NCBI GenBank assembly: GCA_000827325.1
Contig: KN832871.1
Coordinates: 620,001 to 684,000 of the forward strand
Origin: Oidiodendron maius Zn
Lineage: Eukaryota; Ascomycota; Leotiomycetes; Myxotrichaceae
Direction of reading: 5' to 3'
Length of the DNA: 64,000 bases
Each line of letters opens with the position of its first letter. Positions within the stretch are counted from its first letter, which is position 1. The translations under genes were made by a program, and so were the position numbers. The notes below the pieces were generated by a model that was not told the DNA's origin, searched no databases, and saw only the letters and a list, made by a program, of their open reading frames with translations. Positions 35,131 through 46,721 of this stretch are shown here, piece after piece.

Positions 35131-37032
35131 CTTGGATATATTTGGGTCGAGTGAATGGTGAAAAGGAGATCGAGAAGATAGTAAATAATTTGGACGAGGA
35201 AGCGACCGGCGCTGTAAGATTAAGAGGCAGAAAAAGGAGATGATGAGAGAAGAAGCTGAAGATCCTACCGATGCTAACAAAGAGACCCTTTGAGTGGGAT
35301 GTCGGGAGTATCTTATGGAAAATCCTGCCAATGCTCTAGATGCAGAGTTTTCCTGCGCTCGCACTTGTTTCCCGACCTTGATACCGAGAATAGCATGCCG
35401 TGTTTGAAATTGAAATCTACGGCGAGTTGATACTTCTCCGAGACGACTTCCTCTGGGGGTAGAGAGGCTGTGCAGTCGATGATCTGCCTCGAAAGAGAGT
35501 CAGCTGCCGGAAGACACGCACCGAAGTCTTCTAAAAAACCTCGGCCGGATTGGATGTATCGCGCAAAACCACTTTCTGGTCAGTGAGAAGCGACCCCGGT
35601 TTGACGATTATGCGTTGCCACGGGCGTTAAACAACCTAGAACATCTCTGCGGATCATGGTTGATCATCAAGGATCTTGAAGTCAGTGCAGGAGCTGAGGC
35701 TCCTCATGTCTGGATCCTGGCTTGAATAAGACTGGCGGATCTCAGCTGTGAGCACCAATTGGCCTGATTGTGAGTGGAGCGAAGAAGGCTGGAACGTACC
35801 ATACACTTGACTGGCCACGATTCTGGTTGCCATTTTTGAAATTCAAAGCTCACGGTTCTCCTCAAACATGGTGTTTTTCATGCAAACCTCTTCCCAGGCC
35901 CGCAACGACCTCGCCTAGAGGGAGATCAAAACATACGACACTTGTCGATCACTGATAGCGAGAGGCATGCTCGGATCCTATACGAGAAACAAACGCTCAG
36001 ATCGGGTGTCGAGGAGGCCACCGAAGGATCTATAATAAGACCCGAAGCAAGTCAGAGAGTTGATGTTCGCTTACCGAGGTACTACGCGGAATCCAATATC
36101 ACGCAACCGGGCCTGTTTCTTAGTAGCATTCACCTTAGATGCTCTTCAGAACATTTCCGGCAACTTCGATCCTGCGATAACTCAGAGTCGATTGATGCCG
36201 GGAGTCCATGTGCGCCGTTTACCGAGCAGATGCCGTGGAGGCCCCTTGTCTCTTTTCTTACCGCGCTTCCTGATGTCCCCAAAATTTATGCTGCAACACA
36301 CGCTCCTTACCCGATCAGCCAATCGGTTGCCACTCTTGTGTGCTTCATACGAGCGTCATATCGCACGTTGTAGAAGAGAGGTCTGTTTTACATTCGCGGG
36401 AGTTTCATATCGTTTTGCCTCTACCGAATCCGAAACGAGCCGAGACTTGATAACACGTGACTTAGTGGGCCGCAATCGTGACCAAGTTTCTTCCAAACTG
36501 TTTGAATATCCAATATAATCGGAGAGGATTTCATATCTGATAAGGAAAGTTTATTATTGGTATCAAGTATGGCTATATGCGTCGAGGAAAGGTCGAAAGT
36601 CAATGATTTAAATCATGTTCCTTGACGCTTCAAGCCACAGCCTTATAAGACGGATATGGAAACTTTCCGGCCTACTATGATCCTGTGAAACCTCTAGTAT
36701 CCATTGCCAAGGTAACATCTTCTTCTTCATGATTGTCTCAAGGCATTCTATACCCCCAACGAGGCGCACTGAAAAATCTATTTCCATTTTTATTTTAGGC
36801 GCCATGTAACGCCTGCCAGATAGTGTGCTTATGCTGCATTGATTCCATACTCTCACTGGACGCCAATAGTGCCGCCCAAGTTACGAATCAAGTATCCTGA
36901 TGACAAACCGTCCCAAATGTCGTGACGGACCCCTCACAACTCCACTCGAATCTCTCCTTCCACACGGTGCAGATGAAGGCAGGATTCAACTCATGAAAGT
37001 AGTCATTTACGGTGAAACAGATCATATTCAAG
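35131..37032. promoter_or_regulatory. Divergent intergenic region between the Egh16-like gene and the DUF427 gene
   Basis: 1.9 kb serving as upstream region for two genes read in opposite directions. The stretch next to the Egh16-like gene (about 35140-35340) is pyrimidine-rich on the minus strand, as expected for a leader. Short frames at 35942-36518 (plus) and 36608-37196 (minus) have no recognisable product; the latter overlap the DUF427 gene. Confidence 0.35.
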
Positions 37033-37924
37033 ATGTCGGAGTAAGTAAGTGACTCAGGCAGAGAAATATTTACCAATATCTTATGTAGTCTCGAATCTCT
37101 CGCACTCAAGCTCATCTCCTCTGGTCCCCACAAAGTGGAGGCTACACCACGCCGAGTCCGTGCTCTTTTTGGCGGTGTTTGGCTTTTCGATACCATATCG
37201 GCACGCCATGTCTGGGAGCATCAATACTACCCTCAGTTCTGGGTTCCCATCTCTTCCTTTGCTCCTAGCGTTTTAACGAAAAGCAAGGCAATTGACTCTA
37301 ATGGCTCTGCATTCTTAGGCGTAGTCAAAGGAAATACGAAAACAACTGATAGAGTGCTGATTTTTGAGAAGGGCCCGCTGGAAGGCCTTGTGAGGGTGGA
37401 ATTCAAAGCTATTGGTAAGTGTTGTAGTTCTCACTATCAAAATAGGTTAAGTAAGTTAATGAATATCAGATGAATGGCTCGAGGAAGACCAGCCTATCTA
37501 TGGCCATCCTAAGAATCCCTATACTAGAATCGATATCCTTCCTTCATCTCGGAAGATCGAGGTGAAGATAGGAGGTGTTACGGTTGCTGAGTCCTCGAGT
37601 CCAAAGGTTCTTCTTGAGACAGGGCTGCGGCCTAGATACTACCTCCCGAAGATATCTGTAAGTCCTTATGTCTTTATATGGAAGGATTTATGCCAATAGG
37701 AACAGGTTAAATGGGAGTATCTCTCTCCAAGCAACACGACATCCATTTGCCCTTATAAGGGACAAGCTAGCTACTATAATGTCACGATCGATGGAAAGGA
37801 ATACGCAGACTATGTTTGGTGGTATCGCTATCCAACTGCGGAATCATCTGACATTCAAGGTCTAGTTGCTTTCTATAATGAAAAGGTGGATACTTATGTT
37901 GATGGCGTCTTGGAGAAGAAGTAG
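37033..37924 (+). CDS. Tandem DUF427 domain protein
   Basis: Exons 37033-37040, 37089-37414, 37470-37657 and 37706-37924 sum to 246 residues. The chain holds two DUF427 units. Unit 1 has RRVRALFGGVWLFDTISARH followed by VWEHQYYPQFWVP, residues about 25-110. Unit 2 has RKIEVKIGGVTVAESSSPKV, LLETGLRPRYYLPKI, VKWEYLSPSNTTSICPYKGQ, ASYYNVTIDG, YVWWYRYPTAES and GLVAFYNEKVD, residues about 130-246. The second unit carries the CPYKG and LVAFYNE signatures in full. DUF427 has a known small beta-rich fold but no settled biochemical role; the double form is common in fungi. Exon 1 holds only 8 coding bases. There is no signal peptide or membrane span, so it is presumably cytosolic. Confidence 0.85.
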
Positions 37925-38063
37925 CCAAGTTGGGTTCTTGATTGTATTGCAAGCCTCAAATATCATAATTCTTAACTTACAATCTACCTAATATGTATAC
38001 GATAGCTCGGAAAATAGCAAGCAGACCATAATCCCCGAAAGTATCCTCTCCACACACCCGTAT

Positions 38064-39402
38064 CTATAATATGCTATTTTCTTTGAGATTTCCTGGCGCT
38101 AATGACTCCATAAAATCTAGAATCTCTCGAGCCTCAATCGACCCCTGTTCCGCCCATTGCAGAATCTCCAGTGCTTTTCTTGCCCACATCTCAGCGTCTT
38201 CAAAATGACCACCTATCTTGTTGAAAAGAGCAGCCAGCTTGAAGGCTCTATGGAGATAATCCGCTAATCCCTCTTCCTCGATCATCTCTATCAGGGAGAG
38301 GGCTTTATCTATGGACTTCTCATTTGTATCAGCCTTCATACTGGGATGATACACTCTCTGCTCCAAAGTCTCTAGTAAACGGGAGATTTTGACGCGTCTC
38401 TTGTCGCTCTCTCCAGGCTCTGATTGGCAAGCAGGGCAGTCGCATGTGAATCCATACTGACCGAGCCGTTGCTGTCTCTCGCTACTTTTCTTAAGAAGAG
38501 GGATATAGGATACCGTAACCTCCTCGCCCTCTTGAATATCCAAAGCAGCATAAATCACACGGTGTCCCTGCTTTTCGCTCCACCAGTTCCCACTATTTGG
38601 CCTGCAAGAGTGGTTGATCCTGGCTATTGTAGGAAACAGGCCGACATGTTTGTCACCCGTATTAAATGCATTGCTACGAAAGATGGTCAAGAGGTGGCTC
38701 TGCTTATCCTCAGAGGCGAACCGGAAGTCATGCAATTGGAGGAAGTCTGCCTGCTGCTCCGGCGAGAGAGCTTGAAACTCCCTTTCAAGGTCTGAGAGCA
38801 TGTCCATCATCTTGAATCCTTTGCCGGCTACCATTTCAGGCATGGCGACAGAGACTAGTGGCTCTTCGACAATGATTTGCGTTCCGCGAGTAATAAGCTT
38901 TGTTGCAAATACTCCAAATCCTTTTCCCGCAGAGGGACGCACTTCGTATATTTTGGCTGAGGTGTGTTAGAGTTACAACATTTTCCTTAGATGTTCGATA
39001 CCACTTGGCTATCTATAGAAGCTCATATCATGATATATGAATGGATGGGAGGTTAAGGTACGCGTACTGTCGAGCTCTTGGCCTTGATCTTCATCTGCCA
39101 TTCTGCCTCCAAGGACCGCATCTTCATCGACGCTGTCTCTACTATAACCATTTGTCCCATATGAATGCTACAGATTGACTGCGTTAAAACAGTCTTACTT
39201 GAGCCTTCGGTCAGAAACTCACCAAACCAGTATAATTACCATCGACATGTTGGAGACACGCAGGGCAGAGTTCCACCATGTTAGCACAGCGGTCTTCAAA
39301 GGCATTAGTATGGAACAAGCCACACCCTTGGGCACGGCCCAGAAAGACTGCCAAGGCGACGAAAAGGATTGTTGGGATGGCATTGTGAAAAGACTTGTTC
39401 AT
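38064..39402 (-). CDS. SET-domain protein with N-terminal signal peptide
   Basis: Exons 39223-39402, 39068-39167 and 38064-38956 sum to 390 residues. The first ~25 residues form a signal peptide or anchor (MNKSFHNAIPTILFVALAVF, LGRAQG), followed by a cysteine-containing segment (CGLFHTNAFEDRCANMVELC). From about residue 95 there is a SET domain: VRPSAGKGFGVFATKLITRG, TIARINHSCRPNSGNWW (the NHSC motif that binds S-adenosylmethionine), DIQEGEEVTVSYI with the catalytic Tyr, and the post-SET CDCPACQ zinc-binding cysteines. A helical TPR-like C-terminus completes a SMYD-like layout. SET proteins methylate lysines, mostly in nucleus or cytosol, so the secretory signal is unusual. A start inside exon 2 or 3 would remove it, but all three exons join in frame. 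Confidence 0.8.
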
Positions 39403-40059
39403 AACCGGGCCTCTGAAGTCGAATACGATGTGAAAGATGGAAAATACTGCTCTCTCGGCATACTTGGGATTAAATAGAAAGAGGTTGTTGTCAGCATTAT
39501 GTTCGATCTTGGAACGGGTTTGAAACAGGAGTATAAAATGCGACATTATGCGTTGGCAGGGACGGGTCAGCTTGTAAGCGAGACGCCCCACGGCCTCACA
39601 TTGGAGATACTCCGACCTACCATTTTCAATGATTTCTTACCTGGGCGCCTCAAGCAATAAATAGTACATGCCATCCAATGGCTTCCGCAAAGTCGGTGCC
39701 GTCCTTACATTAATCCTGTCCTACTGTCCTGTAGCCATTGGATCTTTGAATGGCATAACGCCGAATTCATGACTTACTACTTACTTCCGGGGCGGAGTAG
39801 CTGCGATGATTAGGAAAGATGGACGCCACTTCGTGCCGCCCAGACACGTAGCTGGACAAATCCTATGGGATAGGAAATCTCATTAACATCTATAGGCCCA
39901 CTAGCTTAAATCCACGTAGGCAGGTATTGCAAGCTACACAGTGCTCTATCAGAATATAACCATCGCCGCCTCAGAAAGAGCAAGACTCGAATTGTAAACT
40001 TGTAGCCACCGGGTATCATTTCACTCATCATGGTCCATTCTTGTTCCTGGGAGGTCTCC
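39403..40059. promoter_or_regulatory. Spacer between the SET gene and sugar transporter 2
   Basis: 0.66 kb upstream of the SET gene and downstream of the sugar transporter, both read leftward. A minus-strand frame continues upstream of the SET start to 39591, but the first residues there do not look like a signal peptide. The ATG at 39402 is therefore preferred. Confidence 0.4.
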
Positions 40060-42444
40060 TCAAAGCTTTTTCTCCGTGGAGTCTCCGGCAACCTCCTTAG
40101 AAGGCCCTGAAGTGTCGCCATTACTTTCAACGTTCTCCTCGGAGCCGCTGTTTTCTTTGCGCAACTCCGCACGGCGACGGTCGTTCTCGTAGAGCGCTTG
40201 GATTCTCGATTCATCGGTATCCCCCGCCGAATCGAATTGGTAAAGTGGTTCGAGAACGGCATCTTTGCGTCTAAGGATCCAGCGATTGATGAAGTATGGG
40301 AGCGCCTTGGAGAATTGGTATCTCATGTGCGTGCGCGTAGGGACGGCGAAGATGTAATCCAGCTCCTCAAGGGTGCGTTGCTTGGTCTCTGGAACCCATA
40401 GGAAGATCATAATTAAGGCTACAACATTAGTGCCGGCATAGAAGCAGAAGACGCCCTATTTGGAAATATTAGCGTCGTAATTGAGGTTTCTAAGAATACC
40501 ACACTGGACTTACTGTAGTTGACATAGCTGTCAACATGAGTGGCAAGAACATCGTAAGCACACAAGCCCAGAATAGACAGGTGGCCACAGCCCAGCCCAT
40601 TCCAACCTCACGGTGAGAGAGGGGGAAGACTTCAGCGGAGTATGCAAATGGGACAGGGCCTTCGCCTGGAGAATAGAACATGGCGAAGATGTAGATAAAC
40701 ATAGCAACCAATGCCAAATGAGCCTTCAGAGAGTTGCTAATCAATGCGCATAGGCCAGCAGCCAAGAGAGACCAAGCCATATTCGGGAATGTAAAGAGGA
40801 GCAGTGCGCGGCGGCCGAACGTGTCGATGGTCCAGAGCGCAGGGAAGGCGAAGAGGAAATTGATAAGGCCGAAGCCCCAAGATGCCCACAGTGCTTGGTA
40901 GTCAGAAAAGCCGGAATTCGAGAAGATTGTAGATGAGTAGAAGGCGATGATGTTGATACCACACATCTGCTGAGCTATCATCACAGTGAATGACGCGAGA
41001 GTTGCACGGCGAACACGGGGGATAGTAAAGAGCTGGATGAAACGAGTGATGTAGTTGCTGTCGCCGATGATCTCTTTCTCGATTTCAAGCTGCGTATGAA
41101 TGTAGTACAAGTCTCGAGCTGCTTGCAGCGGGTTGTTACGGAGTCGTAAGAGGGACTTGAATGCCTCGGGGTATTTGTTCTTCTCTGGTTTTGACGTTAG
41201 TGACCAGACCTCATATAGCACGATCCGGAGGCATACTCATGTACCAACGTGGCGATTCTGGGCAGAGATAGATGAACAAGATCAGAGGGATAGCTGGGAT
41301 CAGGGCGGATCCGAGCTGGAGTCTCCATGCATTTTTCCCGACGTGGGCCATGGCCAGATTAGCACAATAGCCCAGGAAGATGCCAAAGGCGGTCCAGAGC
41401 TGCCAGCTCATGACTAAGGCGCCACGGATGGCTGCAGGGGAGTTCTCAGCAGCAAAGATAGGGACAGTTGAACCTTTAGCACCCATTCCGAAACCGAGCA
41501 GGAGACGGCAGGCGAAGAGTTCGTACCATTTCTGGGTGAACGCAGAGCCAACGACAGGGAGAAAACAGAAGATGGCGGCGATAAAGATCGCCCCACGCCG
41601 TCCAAGGTAGTGATTCAGGGGATCAGACAGCCAGCAGCCAACGAAAGCAGAGCCGATATAAGGACCAGAGTTAACCAGACCGAGGAGCAGTGTATCGTGG
41701 ACGCTGGTACTTCCAATACCGAAGTACTTTGGCATGGACAAATTCGCGCCATTGGAGCCAGTCTGATCCCAACCTTGGACAGCCGCACCGACCGAGCAAG
41801 TGATGATGGTGAGATAGAGCGTCCTGGGCTGGCGCCACTTGTGCAGAACCTCGCTGCGGAGTGCGGTGGTCTCCTCCTCCGAAAGGGCAAATTCCCCGGC
41901 GAGATCCTCGTAATTGGCGGGATCCTGCGCGACAAGCGCGCCTTTTTGGATCAGATGAAGGTCGTCGGTGAGATTCTTGTCGGTAGCGAACTTCTCAACA
42001 TCACGGAGAAGCGCATTGCGAGGGATACCCGCAAGTGGGTTTTGGATCCTGGCATCACAGTTAGGTTTTGCCGTATGAACGGGTTTGGTCGCCACGTGAC
42101 GCTGTTCGCGATGCGCCTCAGCGGCCAGGGGAGCATGGAGACGGCAGTGCAGGGGCAACTCCAGAACTGCCGGCGGGAAGGGGGCGTTTGCGCACCCAAC
42201 CAGCTGTGCGCGACTCCCACTTCGCAACTCTTCGGCTGAATGGGGCAGCGACTCACTTTGCTTGCAAATTGGCATTCAAGTCGATGTGACGGGCTTCGTA
42301 GCCGCCCTCATTATGGCTGACTTCGTTACTGAGAGGATGGGTTAGCAATTGTGTCTTGGCCAATTGGGCGCCGCGAGTGGTAGAGGACCGCTCTTACAGG
42401 TCGCTGGTGTTGAAAGGAGGCACTGCTTCTTTGGAATCGGCCAT
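40060..42444 (-). CDS. MFS sugar/polyol transporter 2 (SP family), paralogue of transporter 1
   Basis: Exons 42398-42444, 42257-42328, 41237-42048, 40514-41184 and 40060-40455 sum to 665 residues. The N-terminus [16 protein letters not shown] joins through a 208-nt intron to [20 protein letters not shown]. The 12-helix core carries [103 protein letters not shown] and [16 protein letters not shown], then a charged C-terminal tail rich in Glu/Ser. It shares the long N-terminus, the NPLAGIP block and most motifs with transporter 1, so they are paralogues of one fungal SP branch. It lacks two of the introns of transporter 1 (at the DQTGSN and helix-3 positions), so the duplication is not recent. 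The substrate is probably a hexose or polyol. Confidence 0.9.
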
Positions 42445-45400
42445 GGTCAAAGTCGTCTCGCGTTGGAAACGTTGATGGATGGGGGAGCGCCGAAGGTTGC
42501 GATCAAACTACGCAGAAAACTCTGGGCCAAGTTTTGGGGAAGACCCATTTAAATGTGTTTTCTCCAGGTTTTCTGTTTCCCCAGTTCTCCTCCTCTTCCA
42601 TTATTCACTGGGGTCTGCGGACCCTCAATCCTCGTCCCTTGTACGACCTCCGGGCTGTCTGAGGCTCCACCTTGGGGCATCCAGGCGACAAACTTCTGCT
42701 CGCGAGTCTGCTGATCTGCGGATGGCAAGAGCAATTTGATTGCATCGCGGTCGGGCTGACAGCAACCCATCGGTACGAACTCGTCACTCAAGACGGCGAG
42801 GGCACCCGATGGGGCAAAAGCATTGCACATCTCCATGTTTCGTGGGCGGCTGCCAGGAGTGAATGGCCACGGATAGCCAGGATGAATCCTGCCGATGTGG
42901 AGAAGCAGGACTTCTGTCACCTACGACAAAGAGCTTGCAAATGTCGCTCTTGCGGTGGTCCCCTGTGCTCTACTTCCCTCAGTGGGGCCTCTCTAACCAG
43001 GACAGAGAGCGTTGGCAGACCATGCTTGCCATCTGCACGGTCGGACGTGCGAAGAGCGCGAGTTCACGTACAGAAGCAGCGCTTGGCGCCGTGGATCGCC
43101 CACCAGTCCTGCGCTGTGGAATCGGGATCGCCGGGCGGGAGACGCAGAGACGCTGCAGATGTGCGAAGATACGTTGCGCATCTGGAGATTTGGATGCCCT
43201 GATGCACAGCACCAAAAAGACGAATTCCTTGGCACTGGGGCTGCCGACAACGTTACGTGACGCAGTTCAGCGATGTCCTGGCATAAGCTTTTGCTGGAAG
43301 CCTTATGCCCGGGGCGTTACGCCGCACCCCTCTGTTTTTGCTGGCCTGCTGAAGGCTCTTTGGTATGTTTTTCTTCGACAAGTAAGATACCATATTAAGA
43401 TTAAAACGAAGGAGGGACGTCGCGTGCGTACGAGGGTCACCATTCTCTGCCGTAACTAGAATGTTACAGTAGAAAGCACCTACAGTATATCCTCCTAGAT
43501 CTCCCATCTCTCTACCGGGCCATGCCCACGCTTGCTACAGGGTCTTAACGTAGGTCATCTAATTCAACAGATTTCCATACTACCGAAACTCGACATCTAC
43601 AATTCGACGAAATGATACCTTCATCAGGAGCGTCTTCGATCATCCTCTACTCCCTCCATTGCCTTGCAACGCCCTTATTTCGCTCGGTCCTGAGGCTCCG
43701 TGGGGTCCAGGAGGGAGAAGCCTCCACATCAAGCTCCCCACTTTCTCGAAATCTCACACATCCCGCTCAAAAACTATCCTGGCTAGCCCCTCACTACCAT
43801 AAAGACCCTGCAATCCAACATCAGCCACCGCCGTCATCGCTGGAACCGCCCCAGTAATAGAAATCTCACGTGCAGGTTGAACCTGCCAGGGGAAGCAAGA
43901 GAACAATGTGGGAAAATTCCGAGTCGAGTCGAAATTTCGCAGAGCCGGGATCCAATGTGGGCATTTTCCATAATCGCGGGGCTCCTGAGAGCGGCGAAGG
44001 GTTGGTTCTACCACTTAGTTCGGAGACTCAAAGCCAGTCAGGGAACCGCCCAGATGGAAGTGGCTTCTGGGTGATTGAACCCACAAACCTGTCATTACCC
44101 CTAGAGGGCTGCTTGGGAAGTAGTGTTAGAGCGAGAATGCGGAAATATGATCATCCCAGATGATATATGCTTTCCTTTATTTTGGGCTTTGTCAGGGCCG
44201 ACGCGTACAGCATGGACTTTGTGGTATCCCTCTCTGTGGTGGTGATTCAAAGCAACTATGCAGGCACGAATCACACACCAAGCTGTTTCTCTTATTCCCG
44301 GCCACGGCGCACATCGCAGAACTATGGATGATCGAAATGTGCTCCTCAATACATGGTATTAGCCGCAGCCAATTGGTTCCTAACGGCGGGAGCTCGAAAG
44401 TGGGATGCTATTTGCAGAAGTGACGCGTCGAAGCTGCAGCTATCTGTGTAGAATTTGATGCCGACTCTGGGCCGTAGTGAAGTGGTATCCTTCTGAATAT
44501 AATATTGTATCAGCTGCAGAGTTTTCGCATGCACGTCGAAACCTTGTCTCAGTTCAACAAGGCGGTTGGCCACAATTGGGACGTGCAAGTTAGAATCAAC
44601 GGCCGTAGAATCAGACAGACTCTCTAATAAAAGTGCTGTGGCAGAGAAAAGAAGCTCCTTCGGGTCCCGAAGATCGGAAACCGATTATTGCCCCGAAACA
44701 GAAATAACGGAGAAACGAGACAATGGAATCTGTGGATCATCTATCCAGGTAACTAGTCGCTATCAATTATCAACTGCTTGCAAAAGGGCGTCTGGCGGTC
44801 ACGCATATATCAGGTCCTGGCTAAAACTTTATGCCACTGCAATCGAGAACCCCACGGCGAGCTACTGCGGGTAACCTAGCATATGACAATCGCGTGGTCT
44901 ATCATCGATCTGGTGAGATGTACATTGCTACTTTACAGCCTTCGAGAATTCGGTGGAACCAAGGGCAATATTAATCAAGCCTATCAAACAGTTAGGGAAG
45001 CGCTGAAACCCCTTTTCTCGGGATCTTTTGGCATCTTAATTCAATAAGTATTGACTAAAGGGATCCCCACACAGCGCGAGGGCGTTCAATGCACCATATT
45101 AAACGATATCCCACCCTCGTCCACGGCGTCTGCCTGCACGTCAAACTAGCATTCCTTACAGTACAAGATTCCCGCTAGCCCTGCAGTTTTGCGGGGCGGA
45201 GAAGAATCTACGTCCCAGCTGCGGCACCTTCGTCGGGAACGGCAATCTAGGCATCAACAAACGGGACTGCAAGCTGCTGCAAGTTAGGGCACAGGAAATG
45301 CAGATCTCACAGGGTCGCAAGGTTTCTGGATCTAGATGCAATCAGAGGATCTGCTATTCGCCGACTGTCCCCGTACTGAGGTCAGTCGGAACTGTGGTTG

Positions 45401-45896
45401 TCCATACGCTTAGTGAGACGAGGGTACCTGAGAGAGAAATAAAGAGAAGTTGGTAAATATAACGCCCCAATAGGCATATTTCTTCGCCAAAGCCACCCTG
45501 TAATAATGCACTGGTTCATCCAAGCAGTCAGGTGTAGTCGTATGGATTTGATTTGCAGTCTGTTTTAGCATCACGTGGAAAAGTACCTGCGGTCACCGAA
45601 AAGGGTCTCGTTGAATATGAATCAATGATACGAGCAAGGAGCAAGGTTAGGAGGCTCTCCAAGTCCCGATATGCCATGGATATGGTATATATTCTTCTAT
45701 AAGTGTGACATATTTAACGACAGTTTAATACTCTTTGCCTGAACTTCTTCTGAGCTGCCCAAGTATCCCATTCTACGCCCCAACTCCAATGCAATGCATC
45801 CCAAACTCCATCCAGCAAGTGCAAAATGACCAGATCAAGGCAAACAGTAGTTGATGAAGTCCAGCTGCATCTCCCTATTGCTCAGATCGGCACCGA
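42445..45896. other. Gene-poor spacer between transporter 2 and the GH16 gene
   Basis: 3.5 kb. The left part is the promoter of transporter 2. A plus-strand frame of 198 codons (42863-43459) and several of 80-100 codons are present, but their translations have no membrane pattern, signal peptide or family motif and they overlap frames on the other strand. No gene is supported. The right part (about 45400-45896) is the 3' flank of the GH16 gene. Confidence 0.35.
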
Positions 45897-46721
45897 CTAC
45901 GTAGAGTAGACAGCTACATAGTCAATCTCCATCCCAGCATCACTCCCGCTGGCAGTATTCGCTGCAGGCGCTCCAGGAAATGTCCCTCCAACAGCGACAT
46001 TAAGTGTAATGTACATGGCTTTCTGAGCAACGGCTGTCCAGTCGGCTTGATTATTCAAATCCGAGCCATGGATAATATGATATGGGTTTCCATCAAGAGA
46101 GAATGTAATCGACTGCTGAGTCCAATCCCCATTCGTAATATCGATGATGTGGGACCAAGTATGAGGGGTGCCATAGTCGAATGGCGCTGCAAGAGACAAC
46201 CCTTCGCCTCCGTGGCAGGTTGTACCACAGTGTAGAGTCCCGAAGCCCTGTGCCTGGCCGTTGATGTTCTCAAACGTGTCGATCTCGCCGCAGGCAGGCC
46301 AAGACGTGCCCTGGCGCATTGACTCACCAAGGGACCAGAAAGCGGGCCAGATACCCTGAAGAGTCGCTCCAGCTTTGCCAAGCTTGAAGTGCGATTGGAC
46401 TTGGAGCTTGCCACCTGTTGGTGGTGCCCAGGCGTCCTTAGTCTCTATGCGGCACGACTCCCACTGGCCATCGACGTTCAAAGGTGTGATGAGCAATGAA
46501 CCTGATCCAGAAAGCGTACAGTGATCTCCGGAGTAATGTTCGAGTTCACCGTTCACCTGACCTCCAGTGTAGTATTGCCATTTGGATAAATCGATATTTC
46601 CAGAGCCGTTGAACTCGTCCGACCAGAGAAGATGCATACCGGCTGGAGCTGCTGGAGGGGTTCCAGCATAGACACGCGCAGCAAATGCTGCGGCACTGAA
46701 AAGGAGAGTGGTGGAATGCAT
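45897..46721 (-). CDS. Secreted glycoside hydrolase family 16 beta-glucanase
   Basis: Single exon, 274 residues. The start at 46721 gives a clean signal peptide (MHSTTLLFSAAAFAARVYA); the frame is open to an ATG at 46802, which would put an extra hydrophobic stretch in front. The mature domain has LLWSDEFNGSGNIDLSKWQY, the central WPAFWSLG motif and the GH16 catalytic signature WPACGEIDTFENING. In this signature E146 is the nucleophile, D148 the helper and E151 the acid/base (pattern E-x-D-x-x-E). The C-terminus MEIDYVAVYST is the usual last strand. GH16 enzymes cleave beta-1,3, beta-1,3-1,4 or related glucans in plant or fungal walls. The form without the extra bulge Met, and with a CxxCH pair (GTLHCGTTCHGG), suggests an endo-1,3(4)-beta-glucanase rather than a transglycosylase. 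A GGAA repeat lies just upstream. Confidence 0.9.
   Translation of the reverse strand: MHSTTLLFSAAAFAARVYAGTPPAAPAGMHLLWSDEFNGSGNIDLSKWQYYTGGQVNGELEHYSGDHCTLSGSGSLLITPLNVDGQWESCRIETKDAWAPPTGGKLQVQSHFKLGKAGATLQGIWPAFWSLGESMRQGTSWPACGEIDTFENINGQAQGFGTLHCGTTCHGGEGLSLAAPFDYGTPHTWSHIIDITNGDWTQQSITFSLDGNPYHIIHGSDLNNQADWTAVAQKAMYITLNVAVGGTFPGAPAANTASGSDAGMEIDYVAVYST

Noticed and set aside
42049-42256. Possible frameshift at the N-terminus of sugar transporter 2 around the second intron
   Set aside because: On rereading the minus strand, the exon ends GCA-AA before GTGAGT and joins G-ATC, giving [17 protein letters not shown] in frame. The total exon length is a multiple of three and the intron matches that of the paralogue.
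42863-43459. 198-codon plus-strand frame in the 42-46 kb spacer
   Set aside because: No family motif, signal peptide or membrane segment, and it overlaps open frames on the other strand. Likely a chance frame in GC-rich DNA.
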